A stretch of 6,266 bases of DNA, taken from the NCBI GenBank assembly GCA_947253155.1, contig CAMXYK010000028.1:1-6266 (forward strand). The letters are read 5' to 3'. Source of the stretch: an uncultured Bifidobacteriaceae bacterium. GTDB taxonomy: Bacteria > Actinomycetota > Actinomycetes > Actinomycetales > Bifidobacteriaceae. Under the pieces are notes generated by a model, which was not told the DNA's origin, did not search any database, and was given only the letters and a program-made list of their open reading frames with translations. Made by a program: the position numbers and the translations under genes. Positions 1 to 5,351 of this stretch are shown piece after piece. Position 1 is the first letter of the stretch. Each line of letters begins with the position of its first letter.

Positions 1-10
1 TGTGAGGTGG

Positions 11-82
11 TTTTCTCGTGTTTGGAGCGTTGTGTGGTTTTAAACCCTCCAAATGCGAGATAGTTTCCTCGCGTTTGGAGCG
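11..82. repeat. Three copies of a TTTGGAG motif, one inverted
   Basis: Two direct copies (11-29 and 64-82) share 17 of 19 bases around CTCGYGTTTGGAGCG. A third copy at 45-60 is in inverted orientation. The inverted copy can pair with either neighbour in RNA. With the right-hand copy it gives a stem 47-59/68-80 of 13 pairs (one G-U) and an 8-nt loop. With the left-hand copy it gives a similar but less perfect stem. No T-run follows either hairpin on either strand, so it does not read as an intrinsic terminator. Nothing else is recognisable in 1-152, and no good promoter for the downstream gene could be picked out. Confidence 0.7.
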
Positions 83-152
83 GCGCGCAACATTAAGCAA
101 TTAAAAAGTAGATGTACTGGTTTTAATAGTTACGTGGCGGTAAGGTAAGAGT

Positions 153-683
153 ATGCCTAATAGTATGCCTGAGAATGATGTGAATATGACTCCTGCTGAA
201 GTGCTTGATATTGCAGCTGAGCGCTTGTCGATTGTGCGCTACGTGTTTTTAGTGCAAATTGAGGATGGTATTGCCTCCGCGCAACAGCGTTCTTCGCTCG
301 AGTACGCGGATGCTGTGTTAATGGGCTGGCCGGATTCGGATTCTAACGATGTGACTCTGCCAGAGGAAGCTACATTCGCAAATGTTCTTTTGCACATGCG
401 CAATATGGAGACGCAAATCTCTAAATTTAGTGAATTAGAACGCGCGCACGATGTTAATGGCATGACTGATATGCTTGCTCAAATCACGGAGTCTGTGGCA
501 AATATTCGTAGCGTGTACGAGCCTGGTTTCCCGTTGCCGACATTTTCCGAAATTCAGCGCGTTGTTCAGGATGAGTGGAGTGAGGAAATCGGAAATATTA
601 ATCCGGATAGTGCGAATGTTGCTTCTGGAGTAGTAAACGAAACGCAAGAGGAAGATAAGGAATCTGAATCGTATGAATCCTGA
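153..683 (+). CDS. Conserved-looking hypothetical protein, nadD-coupled
   Basis: This is a 176-residue protein that I do not recognise as a named family. It is soluble and predicted mostly helical: residues 13-55 and 72-120 have amphipathic helical patterns, and there is no signal peptide or membrane segment. A PGFPLPTF stretch (about 124-131) breaks the helices, and the last 20 residues are very acidic (TQEEDKESESYES). The ATG at 153 is preceded by AAGG at 142-145 with 7 nt spacing. ATGs at 165 and 186 are alternative starts. Its end overlaps the nadD start by 11 bp, which implies one transcript and probable translational coupling. Its place before nadD hints at a shared transcript, but no function can be inferred from the sequence. 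Confidence 0.75.
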   Translation: MPNSMPENDVNMTPAEVLDIAAERLSIVRYVFLVQIEDGIASAQQRSSLEYADAVLMGWPDSDSNDVTLPEEATFANVLLHMRNMETQISKFSELERAHDVNGMTDMLAQITESVANIRSVYEPGFPLPTFSEIQRVVQDEWSEEIGNINPDSANVASGVVNETQEEDKESESYES

Positions 684-1485
684 AGCGCGCACGGATGAAG
701 AGCGTCGAATGTCTGACTTGTTTCAGGGCTCGTTCACTGGCAAGGAATCAGTTCCTCCTGCTGTAGCAAATTCAACTCGCAAACGCACTTCTGCTCGCGG
801 TAACGTTCATGAGCGTCAACGAATTGGTATTATGGGTGGAACTTTTGATCCTATTCATAATGGCCACTTGGTTGCAGCTTCGGAAGTTGCGTGGGTTTAT
901 GATTTGGACGAGGTCATTTTCGTTCCAACCGGTAGGCCTGTTTTTAAGCTTGATAAAAAAGTTACGAATGCTGAAGATCGTTATTTAATGACGGTTATTG
1001 CAACGGCTTCTAACCCTAAATTTACTGTTTCTAGAGTCGATATTGACCGTCCGGGAGTGACTTACACTATTGATACTTTGCGAGATATTCGCGCTCAGCA
1101 TCCGGATGCGGAATTGTTCTTTATTACTGGCGCTGACGCTGTTGCGGAGATTATGCAATGGAAGAATGCGCGCGAAATGTGGAATTTGGCGCGTTTTGTG
1201 GCTGTTACTCGCCCGGGGTATTCTAGGCCGGAAAAGTTGGCTGATTCCAATTCGATTTTGCTTCCTCGAGAGCCGTTGACGAGCGACACTGGCGTTGTAA
1301 TGCACTGTGATGACATGGTTCATTGTGATTCTAAACATTTGCCGGTTGATATTTTGGAGATTCCAGCTTTGTCGATTTCTTCTACGGATGTTCGTCGTCG
1401 CGCTGAACACGGTGAGCCAGTGTGGTATTTAGTTCCTGACGGCGTTGTGCAATACATTGTTAAGCACGGATTGTATCGTTCCTAG
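673..1485 (+). CDS. nadD: Nicotinate-nucleotide adenylyltransferase (NadD)
   Basis: NadD transfers AMP from ATP to nicotinate mononucleotide to make deamido-NAD, the penultimate step of NAD synthesis in the cytoplasm. The nucleotidyltransferase signature GGTFDPIHNGH (residues 55-65) holds the (H/T)xGH-type ATP-binding histidines, and ISSTDVR (235-241) is the C-terminal ISSTxxR motif. At 270 residues it is longer than the usual 190-215. About 50 low-conservation residues precede RIGIMGG, and there is an insert at roughly 184-223. The insert contains a repeated His-Cys element (HCDDMV then HCDSKH, 211-222). The ATG at 673 has AAGGA at 657-661, an 11-nt spacing, and overlaps the upstream gene. 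An ATG at 709 is a credible shorter start. Family assignment is firm; the start is less so. Confidence 0.95.
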   Translation: MNPEARTDEERRMSDLFQGSFTGKESVPPAVANSTRKRTSARGNVHERQRIGIMGGTFDPIHNGHLVAASEVAWVYDLDEVIFVPTGRPVFKLDKKVTNAEDRYLMTVIATASNPKFTVSRVDIDRPGVTYTIDTLRDIRAQHPDAELFFITGADAVAEIMQWKNAREMWNLARFVAVTRPGYSRPEKLADSNSILLPREPLTSDTGVVMHCDDMVHCDSKHLPVDILEIPALSISSTDVRRRAEHGEPVWYLVPDGVVQYIVKHGLYRS

Positions 1486-1600
1486 TTTTATTTTCGTCGG
1501 TATTTTAATCGTATTTTAATTGATATCTTCGGCTTGTTGCTGCAAGTCTTCGCAAAAAGTTACTATTAATTATGTTCATTTCGCGAACTAAAGCGAACTA
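1486..1600 (+). promoter_or_regulatory. AT-rich nadD-prs gap with short direct repeats
   Basis: This gap presumably contains the prs promoter. The decamer GTATTTTAAT occurs twice with an 11-bp period (1500-1509 and 1511-1520). GCGAACTA occurs twice just before the prs ATG (1583-1590 and 1593-1600). The best promoter I can propose is weak: TTGCTG (1537-1542), 18 bp, TACTAT (1561-1566). No convincing intrinsic terminator for nadD is visible, so read-through into prs is possible. Confidence 0.35.
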
Positions 1601-2635
1601 ATGTTTGGAGATATGGTGAGCATCGTCCTTGAAGGAAAGCCAGATAAAAACCTTGTTCTTGTTACCGGTCGCGCCCATCCAAAGCTTGCGCGCGATGTAG
1701 CAGATCAGCTTGGCATTGATGTACTTGAAACAACGGCTTACGATTTTGCTAATGGCGAAATGTATGTTCGTTATACGCAGTCTGTGCGCGGTACGGATGT
1801 GTTCGTGTTGCAAAGTCACAGCGACCCTGTTAACAAGTCCATTATGGAACAGTTGATTATGATTGACGCTTTGAAGCGTGCGTCTGCTCGTTCTATTACC
1901 GCAGTTTGCCCACTTCTTGGCTATTCTCGTCAAGATAAAAAGCATCGCGGACGTGAGCCTATTTCTTGCCGTTTGATGTTTGATTTGCTTAAGACTGCTG
2001 GCGCTGACCGCATTATGAGCGTTGATTTGCACGCTGCTCAGTCTCAAGGCTTCTTCGATGGTCCAGTTGATCACTTGATTGCTATGCCAGTTTTGGTTGA
2101 TTACGTGCGTGATCGTTTCCGTGACGATCTTGCAAACGTAACTGTTGTGTCTCCAGATGCTGGTCGTATTCGCGTTGCAGAACAGTGGGCGCAGCGTTTG
2201 GGTGGCGGTCCTTTGGCATTTGTGCATAAGACTCGCGATATTACATGCCCGAATAAGACTGTTGCAAACCGCGTTGTTGGTGACGTTGCTGGTCGCGATT
2301 GCGTGATGGTTGACGACTTGATTGATACTGCTGGCACTATTGCTGGTGCTTGCAACGTGTTGAAGGAAGCAGGAGCAAAGTCGGTTACGGTTGTTGCAAC
2401 TCACGGCGTGCTTTCCGGCCCTGCTGTTGAACGTTTGAAGAATTGCGGCGCTCGCGAAGTTGTGTTGACGGACACTGTGCCTATTCCTGAAGAAAAGCGT
2501 TGGGATGGTTTAACTGTTCTTTCAATTGCTCCTCTTCTTGCAAGCGCAATTAAAGCAGTGTTTGAAGATGGTTCTGTTGCAAAGCTTTTCGACACTTACC
2601 CAGAGCATCACGGCCAAGGCTTCCTATTTGCATAA
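1601..2635 (+). CDS. prs: Ribose-phosphate pyrophosphokinase (PRPP synthetase)
   Basis: Prs makes 5-phosphoribosyl-1-pyrophosphate from ribose 5-phosphate and ATP. PRPP feeds purine, pyrimidine, His and Trp synthesis, and also pyridine nucleotide synthesis upstream of NadD. Visible family features are the flexible ATP loop RQDKKHRGREPIS (110-122), VDLHAAQ with the catalytic-region His (141-147), the HKTRD lysine/arginine segment (209-213), and the PRPP-binding loop VDDLIDTAGTI (237-247). The 344-residue length is slightly above the usual 310-330. The N-terminus is uncertain. ATG 1601 lacks a clear ribosome site. TTGGAG at 1605-1610 lies inside the frame, 2 nt before ATG 1613 and 5 nt before GTG 1616, so the true protein may begin at one of those (MVSIVLEGK or similar). 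Confidence 0.96.
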   Translation: MFGDMVSIVLEGKPDKNLVLVTGRAHPKLARDVADQLGIDVLETTAYDFANGEMYVRYTQSVRGTDVFVLQSHSDPVNKSIMEQLIMIDALKRASARSITAVCPLLGYSRQDKKHRGREPISCRLMFDLLKTAGADRIMSVDLHAAQSQGFFDGPVDHLIAMPVLVDYVRDRFRDDLANVTVVSPDAGRIRVAEQWAQRLGGGPLAFVHKTRDITCPNKTVANRVVGDVAGRDCVMVDDLIDTAGTIAGACNVLKEAGAKSVTVVATHGVLSGPAVERLKNCGAREVVLTDTVPIPEEKRWDGLTVLSIAPLLASAIKAVFEDGSVAKLFDTYPEHHGQGFLFA

Positions 2636-2666
2636 GCCCAATAATATGCGTGTGCGCCACGCCAAT

Positions 2667-2694
2667 TTGACGTTTTTTATTATTATGGCATAAT
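2667..2694 (+). promoter_or_regulatory. Promoter of the tRNA-Gln gene
   Basis: TTGACG (2667-2672) and CATAAT (2689-2694) are separated by 16 bp, each 5 of 6 to the sigma-70-type consensus. Transcription would begin near 2701, about 19 nt before the mature tRNA. The short leader contains a 5-bp hairpin, GGCGG/CCGCC (2703-2707/2713-2717), which would be removed during 5' processing. Confidence 0.65.
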
Positions 2695-2719
2695 GGTGAC
2701 TTGGCGGTTTTTCCGCCGT

Positions 2720-2790
2720 TCCCTCATGGTGTAATGGCAGCACACGGGTCTTTGGAACCCTTTGTCTTGGTTCGAATCCAGGTGAGGGAG
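2720..2790 (+). tRNA. tRNA-Gln (anticodon TTG)
   Basis: A 71-nt cloverleaf folds by eye. The acceptor stem TCCCTCA/TGAGGGA has all 7 pairs (2720-2726/2783-2789). The D stem is 2729-2732/2740-2743, with GG at 2736-2737 in the loop. The anticodon loop is CTTTGGA (2750-2756) with TTG at 2752-2754, which reads CAA and CAG. The T arm CTTGG-TTCGAAT-CCAGG spans 2766-2782, and the discriminator is G2790. The outer anticodon-stem position is a C-T mismatch (2745/2761). CCA is not encoded. It sits alone between prs and glmU with its own promoter and terminator. Confidence 0.95.
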
Positions 2791-2797
2791 CTTGTAT

Positions 2798-2829
2798 AAA
2801 CGCTACTTGGTTTACCAGGTAGCGTTTTT
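2798..2829 (+). terminator. Intrinsic terminator after tRNA-Gln
   Basis: The stem AAACGCTACTTGG (2798-2810) pairs with CCAGGTAGCGTTT (2815-2827) around the loop TTTA. That is 13 pairs with one G-U. The 3' arm runs into a T-run (2825-2829). It separates the tRNA transcript from glmU. Confidence 0.9.
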
Positions 2830-2832
2830 GCT

Positions 2833-2860
2833 TTGTGTAAGCGATAAGACGTAATAGAAT
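2833..2860 (+). promoter_or_regulatory. Possible glmU promoter
   Basis: A strong terminator lies just upstream, so glmU should have its own promoter in 2830-2900. The candidate is TTGTGT (2833-2838), 16 bp, TAGAAT (2855-2860). A second -10-like TATAAA at 2870-2875 has no good -35 partner. Both are weak matches and the choice is not certain. Confidence 0.3.
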
Positions 2861-2896
2861 TAAATACGGTATAAATTATTTAAGTGAATTTAAGTG

Positions 2897-2902
2897 AAGG
2901 AG
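2897..2902 (+). promoter_or_regulatory. Ribosome binding site that decides the glmU start
   Basis: AAGGAG at 2897-2902 is a near-perfect Shine-Dalgarno, 5 nt before GTG 2908. The more upstream in-frame GTG at 2884 would place this site inside the coding region and has no comparable site of its own. Confidence 0.85.
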
Positions 2903-2907
2903 CTTGC

Positions 2908-4317
2908 GTGGAAAAGCATGAGGTAGCTGCAGCAATTATTTTGGCAGCAGGTGAGGGGACGCGCATGCGTTCTGCAATGCCGAAAGTTTTGCATCCGTTT
3001 GCTGGAAAAACTTTCTTAAATCGTGTTATGGATGCTATGGCTGGAGTAAATCCTAATAAACTTGCTGTAGTTGTGCATGCGCAAGCTGAACTCGTAACCG
3101 CTGCCGCTGTTAGCTATAACAAGAATGTGCATATTGTAAATCAGGACGAAACTCCAGGAACTGGCCGCGCAGTGCAGTGCGCTATTAAAGATCTTAATGA
3201 AATCGCAAAAAAAGAAACTGGAGAATCGCTAAAAGGAGCTGTATTAATTGCAGCAAGCGATATGCCTCTTTTGGACACTCAAACTCTTAAATCTTTAGTA
3301 GATTTTCATAACAATAACGGCAATGTAGCAACGGTTCTTACAGCAGTATTAGATGATGCTACTGGCTACGGTCGTATTGTTCGCGAAGCTAACGGTGACG
3401 TTTTGCGAATCGTAGAGCATAAGGACGCAAATGCTGGAGAGCTTGCAATTAAAGAAGTGAACACTTCCGTATACGTGTTTGATGCAGATGTGCTAAGTGA
3501 CGCAATCGCAAATCTCAATTCTCAAAATGCTCAAGGCGAATTCTACTTAACTGACGCTTTAGAACATGCTCGAAAGTTTGGTCATGTGGGAGCAATGTCT
3601 GCTCCAGATTCTCTTAGCGTAGAAGGCGTAAATACTCGCGTGCAATTAGCTGCGCTCGCAAAAGCTTATAATAAGCGCGTGTGCGAGCATTGGATGCTTG
3701 AAGGCGTAACTATTCTTGATCCGGATACTACTTGGATTGAGGACGACGTTACTCTTGCTCAAGATGTGACGGTTCTTCCTGGCTGTTTCCTTCAAGGTCA
3801 TACTACTGTTTTAAGTGGCGCTGTTGTTGGCCCTTACACAACTCTTATTGATGCGCAAGTTGACGAGGATGCTGTAGTTGAGCGTTCGCGCGTGCAAGAA
3901 TCGCATATTTGCAGGGCTGCTAACATTGGTCCGTGGACGTATTTGCGCGCAGGAAATGTGCTTGGTGAAGAAAGTAAGGCCGGCGCTTTTGTGGAAATGA
4001 AGAAGGCGCATATTGGTAACGGCACTAAGGTTCCGCATTTAAGCTATATTGGCGATGCTGACTTGGGTGAGCATACGAATATTGGTGGCGGTACTATTAC
4101 AGCAAACTATGATGGCGTGCATAAGAATCACACGAGTATTGGTTCTGGTGTTCACGTTGGTGCAGGTAATCTTTTTGTTGCTCCAGTAAATGTTGCGGAT
4201 GGCGTAACTACGGGTGCTGGCTCTGTTGTGCGTCACGATGTTCCGGCTGATTCTATGGTGTATTCGGAAAATACGCAGCACGTAATTGAAGGCTGGAAGC
4301 CTGCTTGGGAACGCTAA
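2908..4317 (+). CDS. glmU: Bifunctional GlmU (GlcNAc-1-P uridyltransferase / GlcN-1-P acetyltransferase)
   Basis: GlmU acetylates glucosamine 1-phosphate and then couples the product to UTP, giving UDP-GlcNAc for peptidoglycan and other envelope polymers. From GTG 2908 it is 469 residues, a normal length. The N-terminal pyrophosphorylase domain shows LAAGEGTRMRSAMPKVL (about 12-28) with the nucleotide-binding Arg and Lys. It also has QDETPGTGRAV (79-89) and AASDMPLL (115-122), where the metal-binding Asp sits in a SDMP rather than the common GDxP context. The C-terminal left-handed beta-helix has hexapeptide repeats from about residue 270. Its acetyltransferase site includes VPHLSYIGDADLG (375-387) with the catalytic His at about 377, and GGGTITANYDG (393-403). 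It is probably cotranscribed with the next gene, 35 bp downstream. Confidence 0.97.
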   Translation: MEKHEVAAAIILAAGEGTRMRSAMPKVLHPFAGKTFLNRVMDAMAGVNPNKLAVVVHAQAELVTAAAVSYNKNVHIVNQDETPGTGRAVQCAIKDLNEIAKKETGESLKGAVLIAASDMPLLDTQTLKSLVDFHNNNGNVATVLTAVLDDATGYGRIVREANGDVLRIVEHKDANAGELAIKEVNTSVYVFDADVLSDAIANLNSQNAQGEFYLTDALEHARKFGHVGAMSAPDSLSVEGVNTRVQLAALAKAYNKRVCEHWMLEGVTILDPDTTWIEDDVTLAQDVTVLPGCFLQGHTTVLSGAVVGPYTTLIDAQVDEDAVVERSRVQESHICRAANIGPWTYLRAGNVLGEESKAGAFVEMKKAHIGNGTKVPHLSYIGDADLGEHTNIGGGTITANYDGVHKNHTSIGSGVHVGAGNLFVAPVNVADGVTTGAGSVVRHDVPADSMVYSENTQHVIEGWKPAWER

Positions 4318-4352
4318 ATTATTTATAAAACGGCTTTAAAAGGCGGTAGGTT

Positions 4353-5171
4353 ATGGTTGATTTTGTTGAAAACGCAACTAAGTCTCACAATGTGAATTTA
4401 AATAGTAATCATGAAGGACTTGCGCGTTCTGTTATGCTTGTTCGTCACGGCCAGACGCCTTATAATGCGCAGTTTCGACTTCAAGGCATGATTGATATTG
4501 CTTTGGACGAGTCGGGAATGGATCAGGTGACTCGCTCTGGTAAGGCTTTGCGCGTGCTTTTTGGCGCTTCTGATTTGGAAGATCCAAAGGATCCAAATAG
4601 CGAAGAGCACGTGCGCATTACGCCGGAAGAGGCAGACGCTAGTTTTGTGGCGATTGTTTCTCCGCTTATTCGCGCGCAGCAAACAGCTCACGCTTTTGCG
4701 GATAAGCTTGGGCTTCAGGTGCATGTTGAAAATGGCGTGCGCGAGCGCTTCTTTGGCGAGTGGGAAGGTTTGAACCGTCAGCAGATTAGCGAAAAATGGC
4801 CGGAAGATTTTAACGCTTGGGTAAAAGGTGAAGGCGGAGAACTTAAACACGGTGCAGAAACTAAGCAGGAAGTTGGCGAGCGCGCAGCTACAACTATTGA
4901 AGAGTGGACTCGCAAAACCGGTTCCGACCGCGATTTGCTAGTGTTTTCGCACGGCTCTTGCCTTTCTCAAACTGTTCATAAGCTTCTTGGATTAGACAAG
5001 GTGGATCCTTCTTATAAGACGATTGGCGGAATGGGAAACGGCCGCTGGGCGCGCTTAATTCCAAGTCTTAACGCGGATGGTTCGATTCGTTGGCGTTTGG
5101 ATGCTTACGATCAAGGTCCTGCAGCTGATCCTACAAGCCAGCGTCTTATTCGCATTTGGGGAGCAGCTTAA
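4353..5171 (+). CDS. Histidine phosphatase (phosphoglycerate-mutase-like) family protein
   Basis: This is a 272-residue cytoplasmic member of the RHG superfamily, which works through a phosphohistidine intermediate. Catalytic features are present: MLVRHGQT with the nucleophile His32 and Arg31, SPLIRAQQTA with Arg107, the acid ERFFGEWEG (131-139), and FSHG with the second His at 200. An acidic insert (71-98) separates the first helix from the second Arg block. The substrate cannot be read from the sequence. In mycobacteria the family member near nadD (Rv2419c) is glucosyl-3-phosphoglycerate phosphatase, but I see nothing that proves that activity here. The ATG at 4353 has AGGCGG at 4341-4346 with 6 nt spacing. 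The 35-bp gap after glmU suggests one operon. Confidence 0.9.
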   Translation: MVDFVENATKSHNVNLNSNHEGLARSVMLVRHGQTPYNAQFRLQGMIDIALDESGMDQVTRSGKALRVLFGASDLEDPKDPNSEEHVRITPEEADASFVAIVSPLIRAQQTAHAFADKLGLQVHVENGVRERFFGEWEGLNRQQISEKWPEDFNAWVKGEGGELKHGAETKQEVGERAATTIEEWTRKTGSDRDLLVFSHGSCLSQTVHKLLGLDKVDPSYKTIGGMGNGRWARLIPSLNADGSIRWRLDAYDQGPAADPTSQRLIRIWGAA

Positions 5172-5192
5172 TCTGCGTAATCTCTCCTTTTT

Positions 5193-5222
5193 ACCGCTTA
5201 TATTTCGAAAACTACCGTTTAG
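5193..5222 (+). promoter_or_regulatory. Paired LytTR-box direct repeats (candidate operator)
   Basis: ACCGCTTAT (5193-5201) and ACCGTTTAG (5214-5222) lie in the same orientation, separated by 12 bp. The published LytTR binding consensus is two direct copies of [TA][AC][CA]GTTN[AG][TG] spaced 12-13 bp. The right copy matches 9 of 9 and the left 8 of 9. They lie upstream of the promoter candidate at 5233-5261 and of the LytTR gene, the expected place for an autoregulatory activation site. Binding itself is inferred. Confidence 0.65.
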
Positions 5223-5225
5223 CGA

Positions 5226-5274
5226 TTTTGTAAAGACAGACTATTTACAGTGCCGTATAGTCAAAATTACAAAA
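5226..5274. repeat. Nested inverted repeats over the candidate promoter
   Basis: TTTTGTAA (5226-5233) and TTACAAAA (5267-5274) form a perfect 8-bp dyad. GACTAT (5239-5244) and ATAGTC (5257-5262) form a 6-bp dyad with nearly the same centre (about 5250). There is no T-run after the outer arm, so a terminator is unlikely. A protein-binding dyad or cruciform-prone site is possible. Confidence 0.6.
5233..5261 (+). promoter_or_regulatory. Candidate promoter of the LytTR gene
   Basis: AAGACA (5233-5238, 4 of 6) and TATAGT (5256-5261, 5 of 6) are separated by 17 bp. The imperfect -35 suits an activated promoter. Transcription would start near 5268, giving a leader of about 84 nt that holds the 30-bp-period repeat. 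Confidence 0.4.
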
Positions 5275-5276
5275 CA

Positions 5277-5325
5277 AAAAGCTAGCAAACGCTAAGAAAA
5301 GTTAGTAAAAGCTAGCAAACGCTAA
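5277..5325 (+). repeat. Two copies of a 19-bp repeat, 30-bp period
   Basis: AAAAGCTAGCAAACGCTAA occurs at 5277-5295 and again, identical, at 5307-5325. The 11-bp spacer (5296-5306) contains the partly related GTTAGT. The repeat lies in the presumed untranslated leader of the LytTR gene. On the minus strand each copy contains AGCGTTTGC, a 7-of-9 match to the LytTR box. Confidence 0.8.
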
Positions 5326-5340
5326 CGGTAGTATTACGGA

Positions 5341-5347
5341 AAGGAGG
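5341..5347 (+). promoter_or_regulatory. Perfect Shine-Dalgarno for the LytTR gene
   Basis: AAGGAGG is fully complementary to the 16S rRNA 3' end. It lies 4 nt before ATG 5352 and fixes that start. Confidence 0.85.
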
Positions 5348-5351
5348 CTTT

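Noticed and set aside
11..82. TTTGGAG hairpins as a terminator of the upstream gene
   Set aside because: Stems are strong enough, but no T-run follows on either strand.
1598..2404. 268-codon open frame on the minus strand opposite prs
   Set aside because: It is rich in Asn, Ser, His, Ile and Cys with no domain pattern. The + strand frame is an unmistakable PRPP synthetase, so this is a codon-bias shadow.
2648..2678. GCGTG/CACGC hairpin and later T-run as a prs terminator
   Set aside because: The stem is only 5 bp, and the T-run lies 10 nt away and overlaps the tRNA promoter spacer. It could assist but does not qualify as an intrinsic terminator.
2703..2717. GGCGG-TTTTT-CCGCC as a terminator before the tRNA
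   Set aside because: The T-run is in the loop rather than after the stem, and it lies between the promoter and the mature tRNA.
2884..2907. Upstream in-frame GTG (2884) as the glmU start
   Set aside because: The perfect AAGGAG at 2897-2902 is placed for GTG 2908, and the 8 extra residues do not resemble the GlmU N-terminus.
4398..4850. 150-codon minus-strand frame opposite the histidine phosphatase
   Set aside because: Composition is shadow-like and it has no supporting ribosome site. The + strand catalytic motifs account for the region.
5077..5295. 72-codon + frame running from the phosphatase end into the control region
   Set aside because: It overlaps the conserved C-terminus of the phosphatase in another frame and ends in the repeat leader. 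There is no ribosome site or family signature.
5277..5325. Two 19-bp repeats as a CRISPR remnant
   Set aside because: Only two units, an 11-bp low-complexity spacer, no internal dyad typical of CRISPR repeats and no cas genes.
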